Part shown: piece after piece, positions 15,661 to 25,432 of the stretch | Position numbering within the stretch: position 1 is the stretch's first letter | Layout of the letters: the number at the start of each line of letters is the position of its first letter | NCBI GenBank assembly: GCA_903958565.1 | Contig: CAJBTJ010000244.1 | Location: 1-35,989 of the forward strand | Reading direction: 5' to 3' | DNA from: an uncultured beta proteobacterium | Lineage (GTDB): Bacteria > Pseudomonadota > Gammaproteobacteria > Burkholderiales > Burkholderiaceae_B | DNA: 35,989 bases | The notes under the pieces: model-generated | Databases searched by the model: none | What the model was told of the DNA's origin: nothing | What the model saw: only the letters and a program-made list of their open reading frames with translations | Position numbers and translations under genes: made by a program

Positions 15661-17673
15661 TTATTTTGCGGGTGTTCGCCAGCGCATAAATTGCGTGGCA
15701 ACGGCCGGTGAGGCAAGCAACAGCCCAGCCAAACCGCTTTTCCAACCAGGAGCAATAAACAACAGGGCAGCAATCGCAAACACCCAGCGCTCCCATGTGC
15801 GCATCCCGGTCAAGAAATAAGCCGAGAACGATGCTGACAACAATACCAAACCAACCATGCAACCACTCAAGGTAATCACAAAGTCTTCCCACGTGAAGCC
15901 CTTCAGAACCAACAGCAACGAAGGCGAAAATACAAATACGAACGGTACAAGCAATTTACTGATGCCCAACCTAAATGCCGTATTACCTGTCTGGAACGGA
16001 TCGCTTCCGGCCATGCCCGCTGCGGCATACGCCGCAAGTGCTACGGGCGGGGTTAAGTCGGCAAGAATCCCGAAATAAAACACAAACATGTGCGCGGCAA
16101 GCGGCTGCACTCCAAGCTGAACGAGCGTTGGGGCCGCGACAGCCACCATGATGATGTAGTTCGCGGTCGTTGGGATCCCGCATCCCATCAAGATGCAAAC
16201 AATGCCTGTCATCGTCAAGGCAGCGATTAAGGTCAGCGTTTGCATATTTGCCATGAAGTCTGGCAGCACCGCAGACAAGGTGCCAGCAATCGCCTGCGAT
16301 GCGGCGATCACAATAAACGACACCTTGAACCCTACGCCCGTCAGCGTGACCACACCGATCACGATGCCAACCGTACCCGCCGCCGCGCCAACTGCCAGCG
16401 CATACTTCGCGCCAATCTCGAAGGCATCGTAGAGATCGCGCCAGCGCAGCCGCTGGGCCGGATTAAGCATGCCCACCACGATACATGCCGTGATGCCCGC
16501 GAACGCCGCCATGTAAGGCGTACGACCACTCACCAACACCCCAATCAAAACAAACAGAGGGATCAACGTAGGCCACCGCTTACGGAACGACTCTTTAAGC
16601 TTCGGCATCTCTTCTTCTGTCAGGCCACGCAAATTTTGTCGCTTGGCCTCAAAGTGCACTTGCATAAACATGCCGAAAAAATACAAGAAGGCAGGAAAGG
16701 CGGCTGCCATTGCAATATCTTGATAAGGGATATTAAGAAACTCAATCATCAAGAACGCAGCTGCGCCCATGATAGGCGGCGTAATCTGCCCACCCGTGCT
16801 TGAGGCGGCCTCAACCGCCGCGGCGAAATGTCGCGGGTAGCCCACCCGGATCATCGCTGGAATCGTCAAGGATCCCACAGTCACCGCGTTCGCGATCGAA
16901 GAGCCGGACAGCATCCCGAACATCGCCGAGCCCACAACAGAGACCTTGGCCGGCCCACCTGCATAACGCCCAGCAACGGCCGAGGCCACATCCAGAAATA
17001 ACTGGCCAAGCCCAATCCGCGTCGCGAGTACACCGAACAACACAAAATGAAAGACGTACGTCGCGACAACGCCTACCGCTACACCATAGACGCCCTGACT
17101 CGTGAGGTACATATGGTTAACAATTTGCGGCCACGTATTACCCGCATGCTGCAGTAATCCTGGGAACGCTCTGCCGTACATGGCATAGGCCATAAAGACG
17201 ATCGCGATGACTGGCAGAGGCCATCCCATTGCACGCCGTGTGCCTTCGAGCAAGCCCACCATCAAGATCGTGCCCATCACCACGTCGAGCGTAGAGGGGT
17301 TTCCGACCTTGAAAGCAAGGTCTTCAAAAATGTATGGGATATATAAAACGGTCAAGGCCAATGCGATGGCAACAATCCAGTCAAAGAGCGGCACCCCCCC
17401 TGGTGCAAGCCATGTCGATTTTGGTGTTCGGTTGTATGCACTCTTATTAAAACCAAAGACCAAGAAAATCAAACTCAATACAAACGCCAAATGCACGCCT
17501 CGATGCGTTGACTCTCTGAGCAAACCGAAACCCGCGGTGTAATAGTGAAACGCAGACAAGGAGACCAACAAAATAGACACGATCCAGGCAGCGACTGGCG
17601 TGACAGGTCGAAACCGAATGTCCGGATCAAATTTTTCTGTTAGTGCCTGTGCCTTGGCTTCATCTATTTGCAT
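15661..17673 (-). CDS. TRAP transporter fused permease (4TM/12TM, TAXI type)
   Basis: The 670-residue protein is strongly hydrophobic along nearly its full length, with about 17-19 membrane segments. Its sequence fits the fused small-plus-large TRAP permease used with TAXI receptors: the N-terminal quarter corresponds to the Q subunit, and the rest to the M subunit, with the family-typical GSSIANAVTVG, EAASSTGGQITPPIMGAA and GCGIPTTANYI segments. TRAP systems take up organic acids with a sodium gradient. It ends the carboxylase cluster and lies 111 bp downstream of the receptor gene, with a hairpin between. A T-rich tract follows the stop on - but lacks a good stem, so the terminator is uncertain. 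Substrate cannot be read from the sequence. Confidence 0.95.
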   Translation of the reverse strand: MQIDEAKAQALTEKFDPDIRFRPVTPVAAWIVSILLVSLSAFHYYTAGFGLLRESTHRGVHLAFVLSLIFLVFGFNKSAYNRTPKSTWLAPGGVPLFDWIVAIALALTVLYIPYIFEDLAFKVGNPSTLDVVMGTILMVGLLEGTRRAMGWPLPVIAIVFMAYAMYGRAFPGLLQHAGNTWPQIVNHMYLTSQGVYGVAVGVVATYVFHFVLFGVLATRIGLGQLFLDVASAVAGRYAGGPAKVSVVGSAMFGMLSGSSIANAVTVGSLTIPAMIRVGYPRHFAAAVEAASSTGGQITPPIMGAAAFLMIEFLNIPYQDIAMAAAFPAFLYFFGMFMQVHFEAKRQNLRGLTEEEMPKLKESFRKRWPTLIPLFVLIGVLVSGRTPYMAAFAGITACIVVGMLNPAQRLRWRDLYDAFEIGAKYALAVGAAAGTVGIVIGVVTLTGVGFKVSFIVIAASQAIAGTLSAVLPDFMANMQTLTLIAALTMTGIVCILMGCGIPTTANYIIMVAVAAPTLVQLGVQPLAAHMFVFYFGILADLTPPVALAAYAAAGMAGSDPFQTGNTAFRLGISKLLVPFVFVFSPSLLLVLKGFTWEDFVITLSGCMVGLVLLSASFSAYFLTGMRTWERWVFAIAALLFIAPGWKSGLAGLLLASPAVATQFMRWRTPAK

Positions 17674-17694
17674 ACAAACTCTCTTTAAATGTTA

Positions 17695-17727
17695 AGGGCG
17701 GTATCACGCTCGCGCGATCACCGCCCT
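17695..17727 (-). other. Hairpin between TAXI receptor and TRAP permease genes
   Basis: Arms AGGGCGGT (17695-17702) and ACCGCCCT (17720-17727) are perfect complements around 17 bases that can pair further (ATC/GAT). On - it lies after the receptor stop and 21 bp before the permease ATG. No T-run follows. Such structures commonly keep binding-protein mRNA levels above those of the permease by partial termination or by blocking 3' decay. Confidence 0.55.
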
Positions 17728-17784
17728 AAGATCTACCTATTTATCTCGATACAGCGCACTATCGTGCCTGCGCTGCACATCAAG

Positions 17785-18747
17785 CTACTTCAACAAACCA
17801 ACTTCTTTATAAAACTTTTCTGCGCCGGGGTGAAAAGGAATGCCTGCACCAACGACCGCATTAGCTGGCGTGATGAACTTGCCTTTTGCATGGCCAGCTG
17901 CCAACGTCTTTTGTGCTGCGTCAGAGTAAACAGCTTTAACAATTTGATAGACAACCGACTCTGGCTGCTTAGCGGATGTCACCCACTGCGCATTCACCGA
18001 GATCGTCTTAACTTCGCCTATACCTTGGTACGTACCTCCTGCAATGGTATCTGGCGTGAAGAAACGCTGCTGACTGAGCAGCTTATCGATCTGCGGGCCA
18101 ACGATCGGCACCAACTCAACACCGCCTGCTCCCGTTGCCAATTCTGCAATGGCTGCAATCGGCGCTCCACCCACGACAAAGAAGGCATCCAGCCCGCCGT
18201 CTTTCATCTTCTCACCAGCCTGGCTGTGCTTCAGGTATTCAGCCTTCACATCCTTGTCAGTCATGCCGTAGGCGCCCATAATCAAACGCACGTCGACCAA
18301 GGTTCCCGAGCCAGGCTCATCCATCGAAACGCGCTTACCGCGCAGATCAGCGACGGATTTGATTCCCGAACCCTTTTTAACCACGAGGTGAATGCTTTCT
18401 GGATAAAGCGTACCGATCAAGCGCAGATCAGCGGCCTTGGGCTTACCTTCGAATGTTCCTGTTCCGCTAAACGCCCAAAAAGCGACGTCTGATTGACTAA
18501 ATCCAGACTCAAGGGAACCGCCCACGATGCCGTTTACGTTTGCGACAGACCCGTTTGTTGCTACCGCCGACGCAACAAGCTTTCCAGGCTGCGTGACTAA
18601 GTTACCAATCATGCCGCCCACTGGGTAGTATGTACCGCCTGTTCCGCCCGTACCAATACGGAAAAACTGTTGCGCCTGTACAGGCGCCGCAACGGCAGCT
18701 ATGACAGCAGCCGCGCTTAAAACTTTGATCCAGGATTTAAATGACAT
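17785..18747 (-). CDS. TAXI-family TRAP transporter solute-binding receptor
   Basis: A secreted receptor of 320 residues. The signal peptide covers about 1-25 (KVLSAAAVIAAVAAPVQA, cut after VQA). The mature start FFRIGTGGTGGTYYPVGG is the typical TAXI opening. Later segments also fit the family: QSDVAFWAF, SIHLVVKKGSGIKSVADLRG, FVVGGAPIAAIAELA and PFHPGAEKFYKE. It captures a substrate in the periplasm and hands it to the fused permease encoded next. The start at 18747 is chosen because GGGGAG lies 7 nt upstream; the ATG at 18771 would place that sequence inside the gene. It follows the carboxylase alpha gene by 46 bp on the same strand, so all are probably one operon. Confidence 0.94.
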   Translation of the reverse strand: MSFKSWIKVLSAAAVIAAVAAPVQAQQFFRIGTGGTGGTYYPVGGMIGNLVTQPGKLVASAVATNGSVANVNGIVGGSLESGFSQSDVAFWAFSGTGTFEGKPKAADLRLIGTLYPESIHLVVKKGSGIKSVADLRGKRVSMDEPGSGTLVDVRLIMGAYGMTDKDVKAEYLKHSQAGEKMKDGGLDAFFVVGGAPIAAIAELATGAGGVELVPIVGPQIDKLLSQQRFFTPDTIAGGTYQGIGEVKTISVNAQWVTSAKQPESVVYQIVKAVYSDAAQKTLAAGHAKGKFITPANAVVGAGIPFHPGAEKFYKEVGLLK

Positions 18748-18793
18748 GAGAGAACTCCCCGTTAAAGACATCTAATTGTGACATAAAAATTCC

Positions 18794-20791
18794 TTACTGC
18801 TCTAAGCTAATTAACACTGCGCCCTCGGCCACCTGCTCACCCACGCCAAAATGGATGTTTTCTACTATCCCATCCACCCCAGCCACAATGGTGTGTTCCA
18901 TTTTCATGGCCTCCATCACTAAAAGCGCTTGCCCACGCTTGACTTTGTCGCCCGCCTGCACCTCGATTGCGATGATTTTCCCAGGCATTGGGGCCGTTAA
19001 GCTCCCAGCGTGATCGGCCTCGGCCTGCCCCGCGCTTGCCAACGCATCTTTCAAAAACAGCGTCTCGCACTTGCCCATCACAAACACATCGATTCGTGTA
19101 CCTTGGCGCACAACCGTGCCGGCAAGTTGGCCATTTCCCATCAAGAGCGTCACTCTCTGGGCATACGGATTACCCGCGGCTTGCGACACCACCTCGACCG
19201 TTGCGCGATGCGTTGCAACAGCCAAGGTCAATTGTCTCTCGACAATCTCCACCACAACATCTTGTGTGCTCTCTGCATCCTGAAAGCTCAAGGTGCGGGC
19301 GTATTTCCCATCAACCCGCCAACCATTGCGCTCAGCCCAGGGGTCCTGGGTTCCGGTCTCTCTTTCTTGTTCTAGAACAGCGGCGGCAGCAAGGAGTAAA
19401 GATTCTCGCGATGCGGGTGTCGGGGCTGGCAATAACGTTTCGCGTCGTCGTTCAATCAAGCCCGTATCTAAGTCTGCTTGCGCAAACGCCTCGTCACCCA
19501 TCAAGCGACTCAAGAAGGCAACGTTCGTATGCACACCAACAATTTGCGTCGCCGCTAGGGCACGTAACATCCGAGCACGCGCCTGCTCCCTGTCTGCCCC
19601 GCGCACAATGAGCTTGGCAATCATCGGGTCGTAATAGGGCGAAATCGTATCGCCTGCACGTACACCACCATCCACCCGTACATCCGCATTCACAAAGGCA
19701 TCATGCGTCGGAAATTCTAGATGCATTAACCGTCCAATCGACGGCAAAAAATCCTTGTCTGCATTTTCGGCGTAGATCCGTGCTTCGATTGCATGACCGC
19801 AACGTTGCAGCTCTTGTTGGGTCTTAGGCAACCGCTCACCCGATGCCACACGCAACTGCCACTCGACCAGATCCAATCCAGTGATCATTTCTGTCACCGG
19901 ATGTTCGACCTGTAGACGAGTGTTCATTTCCATGAAATAAAACTTACCATCAGGCTCGGCAATAAACTCTACCGTCCCCGCGCCAACGTAATTAACCGCA
20001 CGCGCCGCCGCAATCGCCGCCTCGCCCATCGCCTGGCGACGCGCGTCTGTCATGCCCGGGGCAGGCGCTTCTTCGATCACCTTTTGATGTCGACGCTGTA
20101 CCGAACAATCACGCTCAAACAAATAGACATGCTGATTGTGCGTATCAGAAAAAACTTGTATTTCAATGTGGCGCGGCTTTTGAAGATAACGTTCAATTAA
20201 GACCTTGTCGTCGCCAAAGCTCGCGCTCGCTTCGCGCTTACACGACGTCAACGCTGCGATGAAATCTTTGGATGCCGTCACCACGCGCATCCCCTTGCCC
20301 CCGCCGCCCGCGCTCGCCTTGATCAAAACGGGGTACCCCATCGCATCGGCTTGTTGTCGCAAAAAATCGGGTGCTTGTTCATCGCCGTGGTAGCCCGGCA
20401 CAAGCGGCACGCCAGCTTTCTGCATCAGCGTCTTCGCTGCGGATTTACTGCCCATCGCTGCAATCGCCGACGCGGGGGGTCCAACAAAGCAAATGCCGGC
20501 TTTCGTACACGCCTCGGCAAACGCTTCGTTTTCAGACAAGAAACCATACCCCGGATGGATCGCCTGTGCGCCCTGCTCAAGCGCGACCCGCAAAATATCA
20601 TCGGCCTTAAGGTAGCTTTCACTCGCAGACGCCGGGCCTAGACGCACCGCCACATCGCATGCAGCGACATGCTTTGATTCAGCATCCGCATCGGAATACA
20701 CGGCAATGGTCTTAATGCCAAGACGGCGCGCCGTCGCTGCCACACGGCAAGCAATTTCACCACGGTTAGCAATCAATAAAGTAGTAAACAC
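18794..20791 (-). CDS. liuD: Acyl-CoA carboxylase biotin-carrying alpha subunit (methylcrotonyl-CoA carboxylase type)
   Basis: The 665-residue alpha subunit holds a biotin carboxylase domain (FTTLLIANRGEIACRVA at the N-terminus, ATP-grasp loop GGGGKGMRVV, EMNTRLQVEH) and a C-terminal biotinyl domain with Lys630 in MEAMKMEH. It carboxylates its own biotin using ATP and bicarbonate, for transfer by the beta subunit. The start is GTG at 20791, with AAGGA about 6 nt upstream; a longer frame to 20926 would overlap the beta gene and add non-family residues. It is paired with the beta subunit gene 20 bp upstream. Leucine catabolism (3-methylcrotonyl-CoA) is the best assignment by the partner. Geranyl-CoA or another acyl-CoA substrate is possible, as the usual liuA, liuC and liuE neighbours are absent. 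Confidence 0.88.
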   Translation of the reverse strand: MFTTLLIANRGEIACRVAATARRLGIKTIAVYSDADAESKHVAACDVAVRLGPASASESYLKADDILRVALEQGAQAIHPGYGFLSENEAFAEACTKAGICFVGPPASAIAAMGSKSAAKTLMQKAGVPLVPGYHGDEQAPDFLRQQADAMGYPVLIKASAGGGGKGMRVVTASKDFIAALTSCKREASASFGDDKVLIERYLQKPRHIEIQVFSDTHNQHVYLFERDCSVQRRHQKVIEEAPAPGMTDARRQAMGEAAIAAARAVNYVGAGTVEFIAEPDGKFYFMEMNTRLQVEHPVTEMITGLDLVEWQLRVASGERLPKTQQELQRCGHAIEARIYAENADKDFLPSIGRLMHLEFPTHDAFVNADVRVDGGVRAGDTISPYYDPMIAKLIVRGADREQARARMLRALAATQIVGVHTNVAFLSRLMGDEAFAQADLDTGLIERRRETLLPAPTPASRESLLLAAAAVLEQERETGTQDPWAERNGWRVDGKYARTLSFQDAESTQDVVVEIVERQLTLAVATHRATVEVVSQAAGNPYAQRVTLLMGNGQLAGTVVRQGTRIDVFVMGKCETLFLKDALASAGQAEADHAGSLTAPMPGKIIAIEVQAGDKVKRGQALLVMEAMKMEHTIVAGVDGIVENIHFGVGEQVAEGAVLISLEQ

Positions 20792-20811
20792 GCTGATTCC
20801 TTTTGAATGCC

Positions 20812-22419
20812 TTACATGCGGAACACGCCAAAGCGCGTGTCGGGAATAGGCGCGTTCATCGCGGCGGACAAGCCCAAGGCCAAGACACGGCGCGTATCGG
20901 ACGGCGCAATCACTCCGTCGTCCCAAAGCCGAGCGCTCGCATAGTATGGGTGACCCTCTCGCTCATACTGATCACGAATCGGCGCCTTAAAGGCAGCCTC
21001 TTGTTCCGCACTCCACACCTCACCCTTCGCCTCCATCCCTTCACGTCGTACGGTTGCAAGCACGCTTGCTGCCTGCTCACCGCCCATCACGGAAATGCGC
21101 GCATTCGGCCACATCACCAATAGGCGCGGCGAGAATGCTCGCCCGCACATGCCATAGTTTCCTGCACCAAACGAACCACCAATAATGACAGTAAATTTAG
21201 GCACGGCTGCCGTCGCTACCGCGGTAACCAATTTCGCGCCATGCCGCGCGATCCCTTCATTTTCGTATTTTCGCCCTACCATGAACCCAGTGATGTTCTG
21301 CAAAAATACCAGTGGGATCTTGCGTTGTGCGCACAGCTCGATGAAGTGCGCGCCCTTTTGAGCGGACTCAGAAAACAGAATCCCATTGTTCGCAACGATG
21401 CCGACGGGCATGCCATGGATGTGCGCGAACCCTGTTACCAGCGTTGCGCCAAAGCGCGCCTTGAATTCATCAAACGCTGAGTCATCCACAATACGCGCGA
21501 TGATTTCGCGAACATCGTAGGGCTTGCGCGTATCGAGCGGCACGATGCCATCGATTTCGCTCGGGTCATAGCGCGGCGGCTTAACGGGCAACACAATCTG
21601 ATCAGCGGGCTTTTTACGATTAAGGTTTTTGACCGCGTCCCGCGCAAGCTGTAGCGCATGATGATCATCTGCCGCGAGATGGTCTGCAACTCCCGACAAG
21701 CGAGTATGCACATCACCGCCACCTAAATCTTCTGCGCTGACTTGTTCGCCCGTCGCCGCCTTAACCAAAGGGGGTCCACCCAAAAATATCGTCCCTTGAT
21801 TGCGCACGATGATTGACTCGTCGCTCATCGCGGGCACATATGCTCCACCCGCCGTGCACGAGCCCATCACAACCGCGATTTGCGCGATACCCTGCGCGGA
21901 CATATTGGCCTGGTTATAAAAGATCCGGCCAAAGTGGTCGCGGTCCGGAAACACCTCCTCTTGTTGAGGCAAGTTGGCGCCGCCAGAGTCGACCAGATAA
22001 ATACACGGCAAGTTGTTCTGCATCGCAATTTCTTGTGCGCGCAAATGTTTTTTGACGGTAAGTGGGTAATACGTGCCGCCTTTCACCGTTGCGTCGTTAC
22101 ATACGATTACGCACTCTATGCCTGACACCCGCCCAATTCCAGTGATGATGCCCGCCGCGGGCGCATCACCGTTATACATCTCATGGGCGGCAAGACCAGA
22201 TAGCTCTAAAAATGGCGTCCCAGGATCAAGCAGTTTTTCAACCCGCTCTCGTGGCAACAACTTGCCTCGGGCGATATGCTTTTGCCGTGCAGCGTCGCTG
22301 CCGCCACGTGCCGTTTGTTGAAGTACCCGTTGCAGGTCTTTGACTTTTGCCTGCATGGCCGCCGCGTTTTCCGCAAAAGCCGGTGAGCGGGTATCAATTT
22401 GAGATTCGATGATGGGCAT
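20812..22419 (-). CDS. liuB: Methylcrotonyl-CoA carboxylase beta subunit (carboxyltransferase)
   Basis: A 535-residue carboxyltransferase with the crotonase-like N and C halves. Family marks include the [16 protein letters not shown] segment, [28 protein letters not shown], and [15 protein letters not shown]; the C-terminal [11 protein letters not shown] is especially typical of methylcrotonyl-CoA carboxylase. It transfers CO2 from biotin to 3-methylcrotonyl-CoA, forming 3-methylglutaconyl-CoA in leucine breakdown. The ATG has AAAGG 6 nt upstream. It is the first gene of the minus-strand cluster and diverges from the MBL-fold gene with a 98-bp gap that must hold both promoters. Geranyl-CoA carboxylase (AtuC) is a close relative that I cannot exclude fully. 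Confidence 0.91.
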   Translation of the reverse strand: MPIIESQIDTRSPAFAENAAAMQAKVKDLQRVLQQTARGGSDAARQKHIARGKLLPRERVEKLLDPGTPFLELSGLAAHEMYNGDAPAAGIITGIGRVSGIECVIVCNDATVKGGTYYPLTVKKHLRAQEIAMQNNLPCIYLVDSGGANLPQQEEVFPDRDHFGRIFYNQANMSAQGIAQIAVVMGSCTAGGAYVPAMSDESIIVRNQGTIFLGGPPLVKAATGEQVSAEDLGGGDVHTRLSGVADHLAADDHHALQLARDAVKNLNRKKPADQIVLPVKPPRYDPSEIDGIVPLDTRKPYDVREIIARIVDDSAFDEFKARFGATLVTGFAHIHGMPVGIVANNGILFSESAQKGAHFIELCAQRKIPLVFLQNITGFMVGRKYENEGIARHGAKLVTAVATAAVPKFTVIIGGSFGAGNYGMCGRAFSPRLLVMWPNARISVMGGEQAASVLATVRREGMEAKGEVWSAEQEAAFKAPIRDQYEREGHPYYASARLWDDGVIAPSDTRRVLALGLSAAMNAPIPDTRFGVFRM

Positions 22420-22517
22420 ACACTGCCTTTATTCGGTTGTGTTGGCGCATGACAGTTTAAGTCAATGTAACTTATGATGCCTGCTATAACGCCTAAAAGT
22501 CCGGAGACTCTCGCAAT
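22420..22517. promoter_or_regulatory. Divergent promoter region between the carboxylase cluster and the MBL-fold gene
   Basis: The only place for both upstream control regions. An imperfect inverted repeat AGTT-N11-AACT spans 22454-22472, and TATAAC at 22485-22490 resembles a -10 box for the + gene. On -, TTGACT (within 22461-22466) could serve as -35, but no good -10 follows at 16-18 bp. A regulator binding the repeat is possible; LiuR-type control of such genes is known in other proteobacteria, but I cannot match its operator here. Confidence 0.4.
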
Positions 22518-23573
22518 ATGAACCCTCTTGAACATCAACTGCAATATCCGTTCGGCGACACACTGCCTGCACCCGGCTCAACCATGGAGCTTGCGCCGGG
22601 GCTCCGGTGGATCCGCATGCCCCTGCCCTTCGCGTTGGATCACATTAATTTATGGCTACTCCGCGACTGCATTGAAGGCAAGCAAGGATGGACCATTATC
22701 GACTGCGGTATCAGCCGCGACGAGGTTAAAACGCTTTGGACGGAACTGTTTAAAACGCAGCTTGAAGGCTTGCCCGTCTTACGCGTGATCGTCACCCACA
22801 TGCACCCTGATCATACGGGCTTAGCGAGCTGGCTATGCGAACAATGGAACGCGCCGCTCTACATGAGTATGACGGACTACATGACAGCCAAACTTTGGAC
22901 GATTAGTAAAGGCGGGGCCTCCGGCGGTGAAAGTGCAGCGCGACACCTCGGCCGCCATGGCATGGTCGATCCCGACGCCTTGCAGCAAGTCCGCGAACGC
23001 GCAGGCTACTACCCCAGCCTTGTGCCAAGCATGCCCCCGTCCTACATCCGTTTGCTTCATGGCAGTGCGCTCACGATTAATGGTCATCGTTGGGAGGCGA
23101 TCGTCGGCTACGGTCATGCGCCTGAGCATATTTCGCTTTATTGCGAAGACCTGAATGTACTTATTTCAGGCGACATGGTGTTACCCCGCATTTCGACCAA
23201 TGTCAGCGTCTTTGACTACGAGCCCCTCGCCAACCCCCTACCGCTTTATTTGAATTCACTCAATGCATTTAATCACTTACCCGTCGACACCCTTGTTCTG
23301 CCCTCACACGGCAAAGTGTTTACAGGCCTGCACGAACGCATCGCCCAACAACATGCCCATCACGCCGATCGTTTGGACGAAGTGCTCACAGCATGTATCA
23401 CCCCACAGTCGACCACCGACATTCTGCCTGTGCTGTTTAAACGTAAGCTCGATTTACACCAAACAACCTTTGCCATGGGCGAGGCGATCGCACACTTACA
23501 TGCGCTGTATTTTGAAGGAAAGCTCTCCCGCTCGCTTGATGCCGATGGCATCATTCGTTTCAAACAAATCTAG
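22518..23573 (+). CDS. MBL-fold metallo-hydrolase
   Basis: The 351-residue protein has a metallo-beta-lactamase fold. The first metal motif is THMHPDHTG with His94, His96, Asp98 and His99; later ligands are His in GYGHAPEH, Asp in LISGDMVLP and His in LPSHGKVF. The C-terminal part (residues 270-351) is helical and resembles the winged-helix tail seen in glyoxalase II or LACTB2-like members. No signal peptide, so cytoplasmic. A CGGAG lies about 11 nt before the ATG. Substrate is unknown; thioester or ester hydrolysis is typical of the fold, and the divergent carboxylase genes make an acyl-CoA or other thioester plausible but unproven. metC follows 30 bp after the stop and is probably co-transcribed. 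Confidence 0.9.
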   Translation: MNPLEHQLQYPFGDTLPAPGSTMELAPGLRWIRMPLPFALDHINLWLLRDCIEGKQGWTIIDCGISRDEVKTLWTELFKTQLEGLPVLRVIVTHMHPDHTGLASWLCEQWNAPLYMSMTDYMTAKLWTISKGGASGGESAARHLGRHGMVDPDALQQVRERAGYYPSLVPSMPPSYIRLLHGSALTINGHRWEAIVGYGHAPEHISLYCEDLNVLISGDMVLPRISTNVSVFDYEPLANPLPLYLNSLNAFNHLPVDTLVLPSHGKVFTGLHERIAQQHAHHADRLDEVLTACITPQSTTDILPVLFKRKLDLHQTTFAMGEAIAHLHALYFEGKLSRSLDADGIIRFKQI

Positions 23574-23603
23574 CTTATTCGCTCATTAATAAAAGGACGC
23601 GTC

Positions 23604-24791
23604 GTGACTACGCATCATCTCGATACCAAATTACTTCATATCGGTAGTGCCCCGTTTGATCCTGAAACAGGCACTGCACCCGTCAATTTGCCGTCCATGC
23701 GGACCAGTACCGTTCGCTTCGAAAATCTCGCCGCACTCGAGCGTGTATTCGCCAAACGCGCCGCTGGTGAGCGTGCGATCAGCTACGGTCGCTCAGGCAT
23801 GGACACGCACCGCGCGCTCGAAGAAGTGTTTATGCAACTTGAGGGTGGAACGTACTGCGTGCTCGCTCCTTCGGGCATGGCCGCAATCAACATCGCCTTC
23901 TTGGGTATTCTGAAGTCGGGCGACCACGTCCTCGTGTGCGACGGGGTCTACGGCCCTGTTAAAAATCTTGATCGCGCATTACTCAAGGGCTTGGGAATCT
24001 CCGTCACGTACTTCTCGGCACAAGACGATCTCGACGCTCTCATCACTCCCAATACGAAAATGATTTATGTTGAGTCGCCCGGGTCCTTGCTTTTTGAAAT
24101 GCTCGATCTGCCCGCGATGGCCGCCATTGCAAAAAGCCATGGCGTGTTGCTGGCGGCAGACAACACCTGGGGCTCTGGATATATCTACCGCCCGTTAGCG
24201 TTGGGCGCGGATATCTCGGTGGTCGCTGGAACAAAATATGTTGCGGGCCATTCCGACGTCATGCTCGGTGCGGTCATCGCTAAGGATGAGTCCGTCGCCG
24301 CACGCTTGCACTCGGCACAATATGCGATGGGCAACTCGCTTAGCGCCGATGACGCTTGGCTAGCGCTACGCGGTGTCAAAACGATGGCTGTTCGCATGCC
24401 TCAGCACGCGATCAACGCCTTGAAGATCTGTACGTTTTTTGATGCACAACCTTACGTCGCCAAGATCTTTCATCCTGCATGGCACAAGGATGCAGGACAT
24501 CCGCTTTGGCAACGAGACTGCACCGGATCAAATGGTATGTTATCTGTCGAGCTCAAATGCTCGCCTGAGGCCGCCAAAGCCTACGTCGATGCGCTAACGC
24601 TTTATGGCATTGGATTTTCGTGGGGGGGCTACGAAAGTCTCGTGCAGTGGGTCGATCCTGGCACGCTTGCATCGCACAGCTATTGGAAGCACAGCCCCAA
24701 CGCCTTGCTGCGATTTCATATTGGGCTTGAGGACGTCGATGATTTAATCAACGACCTCAAGCAAGCTGCAAATTACTTACCGCGCGCCTGA
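23604..24791 (+). CDS. metC: Cystathionine beta-lyase (PLP-dependent)
   Basis: The 395-residue protein belongs to the Cys/Met metabolism PLP enzymes. It shows [13 protein letters not shown] (61-73) for phosphate contact, ADNTWGSG with Asp186 for the pyridine nitrogen, and the PLP lysine Lys211 in [10 protein letters not shown]. The combination DNTWGSGY and the C-terminal SWGGYESL fits MetC, which splits cystathionine into homocysteine, pyruvate and ammonia in methionine synthesis. Cystathionine gamma-lyase and related enzymes share this fold, so the exact reaction is by resemblance. The start is GTG 23604 with AAGGA 6 nt upstream. Its last 19 bp overlap the 3' end of convergent dsbA. Confidence 0.92.
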   Translation: MTTHHLDTKLLHIGSAPFDPETGTAPVNLPSMRTSTVRFENLAALERVFAKRAAGERAISYGRSGMDTHRALEEVFMQLEGGTYCVLAPSGMAAINIAFLGILKSGDHVLVCDGVYGPVKNLDRALLKGLGISVTYFSAQDDLDALITPNTKMIYVESPGSLLFEMLDLPAMAAIAKSHGVLLAADNTWGSGYIYRPLALGADISVVAGTKYVAGHSDVMLGAVIAKDESVAARLHSAQYAMGNSLSADDAWLALRGVKTMAVRMPQHAINALKICTFFDAQPYVAKIFHPAWHKDAGHPLWQRDCTGSNGMLSVELKCSPEAAKAYVDALTLYGIGFSWGGYESLVQWVDPGTLASHSYWKHSPNALLRFHIGLEDVDDLINDLKQAANYLPRA

Positions 24792-25411
24792 GTGATCAGC
24801 GCGTTCGCCACATCAATCGTTTCCTGGTATCCACCGGCCTCGGAGGGTGAGGTCACAAACCGACCGGCCACCGACATCGTCGGTGTGCCTTGCACACGAT
24901 AGGCTGTCACCAACTGGTCTGCACGACCCGCTTTTGAAGACACGCCAAAGGATTCAAACGCAGCCTCAAACTTTGCACGATCCACGCCTTGTGAAACGAC
25001 CCACGTCGTAATTTCTGCTTTTGAAAACAGCCGCTTTTTTTGCTCATGGATCGCCTCAAATACTTTCATATGTAAGTCCAGACGATCCATCGCCTCCAGC
25101 GTGAAATACAAACGCTGCAGAGGCTTCATGCTGGCATTGAATGCCACGGGCACATGTTTAACCACGACATCCGCGGGTACCGTCTTCATCCATTTTTGCA
25201 ATAGCGGTTCAATCACCGCACAGTGTGAGCACGCATAAGAGAAAAACTCTTGAACTTCAATTTTTCCGGGTTCGGTGGGTTGCGCTGGGCTGAGCTCAAC
25301 ATATTTTGTTTGTGCGGGCGCGGCACTTTGCGCCATACTTACCGAAGTAAAAGATACCAACATCAAGCTAGTAAGCGCGAGGAGTACTTTTGAAAACATT
25401 GTGACTTTCAT
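24773..25411 (-). CDS. dsbA: Periplasmic thiol:disulfide oxidoreductase DsbA
   Basis: The 212-residue protein has a signal peptide ([22 protein letters not shown], cut near residue 28) and a thioredoxin-like fold with an inserted helical domain. The active site is Cys61-Ser-His-Cys64 in [10 protein letters not shown], and the cis-proline loop is QGTPTMSV. DsbA inserts disulfides into exported proteins and is re-oxidised by DsbB. CSHC instead of the E. coli CPHC is a common betaproteobacterial variant. The start at 25411 has AGGA about 10 nt upstream; ATG 25399 is possible too. It follows the SPOR gene by 21 bp in the argS-SPOR-dsbA unit. Its end overlaps metC. Confidence 0.94.
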   Translation of the reverse strand: MKVTMFSKVLLALTSLMLVSFTSVSMAQSAAPAQTKYVELSPAQPTEPGKIEVQEFFSYACSHCAVIEPLLQKWMKTVPADVVVKHVPVAFNASMKPLQRLYFTLEAMDRLDLHMKVFEAIHEQKKRLFSKAEITTWVVSQGVDRAKFEAAFESFGVSSKAGRADQLVTAYRVQGTPTMSVAGRFVTSPSEAGGYQETIDVANALITQARGK

Positions 25412-25432
25412 GTCTGACCGATCCTTAAAAAT

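Noticed and set aside
18988-19611. 207-codon open frame antisense to the carboxylase alpha gene
   Set aside because: Shadow of a conserved gene in GC-rich DNA; Arg/Ser/Pro-rich translation with no family marks.
20792-20926. In-frame upstream extension of the carboxylase alpha gene
   Set aside because: It would overlap the beta gene, and the extra residues do not resemble the family; GTG 20791 with AAGGA in front starts exactly at the conserved N-terminus.
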